The position numbers and the translations under genes were made by a program. DNA of 31,104 bases, taken from the NCBI GenBank assembly GCA_017963165.1, contig JAGCTZ010000169.1, positions 1 to 31,104 on the forward strand, written 5' to 3'. This document shows positions 30,916 to 31,104 of this stretch, one piece after another. A model generated the notes under the pieces. It was not told the DNA's origin. It did no database searches and worked only from the letters and a program-made list of their open reading frames with translations. The DNA comes from Treponema sp. (GTDB lineage Bacteria > Spirochaetota > Spirochaetia > Treponematales > Treponemataceae). Within the stretch, counting starts at the first letter, position 1, and each line of letters starts with the position of its first letter.

Positions 30916-30955
30916 AAAAGAATGACAGATGTAGATTTTCATGTTATCCTAAAAT

Positions 30956-31104
30956 TATAATAAAAAAGGAGGCATGATAAAAAGGTAAACGAACAAGCGG
31001 TAATGTGATACGCTGAAGTAATTCAGCGGAACCCAGGCATCAGTTCGCCATTTTTTGTAAGGACACAGATCCTTGTAAAGGAGAATGAAGAGCTTTTGCC
31101 GCAT
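30956..31104 (+). other. Structured leader region cut by the window end
   Basis: TATAAT (30956-30961) may be a -10. AGGAGG (30967-30972) is followed by ATG at 30974, which opens only MIKR before a stop. A perfect 7-bp hairpin CGCTGAA/TTCAGCG (31011-31028) has the GNRA loop GTAA. A second hairpin AAGGA/TCCTT (31059-31074) precedes AAAGGAG (31077-31083) and an ATG at 31085 whose frame stays open to the window edge. It could be a riboswitch-like leader, an attenuator or the 5' part of a larger RNA element; I do not recognise it. Confidence 0.4.

Noticed and set aside
1..31104. tRNA or rRNA genes
   Set aside because: I looked for GGTTCGAATCC-type T-arms and rRNA motifs on both strands and found none I could support.

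Overview
The window looks like chromosomal DNA from a low-GC spirochaete, most likely a host-associated (rumen or gut type) Treponema. This rests on the protein families, a gyrA beside an origin-like region, a dCache methyl-accepting chemotaxis protein, the meso-diaminopimelate dehydrogenase route to lysine, and the dispersed palindromic repeats. No rRNA, tRNA or 16S gene is present, so the genus is an inference.

Layout. 0-0.4 kb: right end of an IS1182-like element, then a repeat-rich gap. 0.4-5.1 kb: an unknown small gene, proA-proB, two membrane-associated genes on the minus strand and proC; proA, proB and proC give the whole glutamate-to-proline pathway. 5.2-7.4 kb: a DUF2156 lysyltransferase-like protein, a cysteine-cluster protein and a YdcF-like membrane protein. 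7.4-11.6 kb: a minus-strand run of DUF763, Nudix and HrpB helicase. 11.7-15.8 kb: DUF3737 beta-helix protein, an esterase and a MATE transporter. 15.8-20.3 kb: a small SLH-like protein, a cytoplasmic GH27 alpha-galactosidase and a chemotaxis receptor. 20.4-23.7 kb: a TrmB-like regulator followed by ddh and lysA, a compact lysine module. 23.8-25.0 kb: a J-domain protein and an acetyltransferase. 25.0-26.1 kb: an AT-rich gene-free region with four ParB (parS) sites, DnaA boxes and a candidate small RNA. 26.1-28.6 kb: gyrA. 28.8-29.4 kb: an antitoxin and a frameshifted toxin. 29.4-31.1 kb: an unknown protein, an acetyltransferase and a structured leader cut by the window end.

The most interesting material is outside the genes. 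(1) 25.18-25.70 kb looks like the chromosome origin and ParB loading centre, supported by inversion of base skew across it, although dnaA, dnaN, parA and parB are absent. (2) A promoter and intrinsic terminator bracket a structured RNA of about 92 nt (25722-25813, minus) that matches no RNA family I know. (3) At least four classes of dispersed repeat are present: a palindromic GGTCCCTGAG/TCGAAGGGCC repeat (ten loci, two of them in frame inside hrpB and the DUF763 gene), a modular three-hairpin GC-rich element (four loci), an 80-bp inverted repeat and an 18-bp AACTAACG-NN-CGTTAGTT palindrome. (4) Many genes have no Shine-Dalgarno sequence but have a -10 box ending 6-12 nt before the ATG, implying widespread leaderless transcripts.

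Several long open frames begin inside repeats. For proA, lysA, the esterase, the SLH-like gene, the J-domain gene, one acetyltransferase and the 29.4-kb gene I moved the start to the first codon downstream of the repeat or intergenic sequence.
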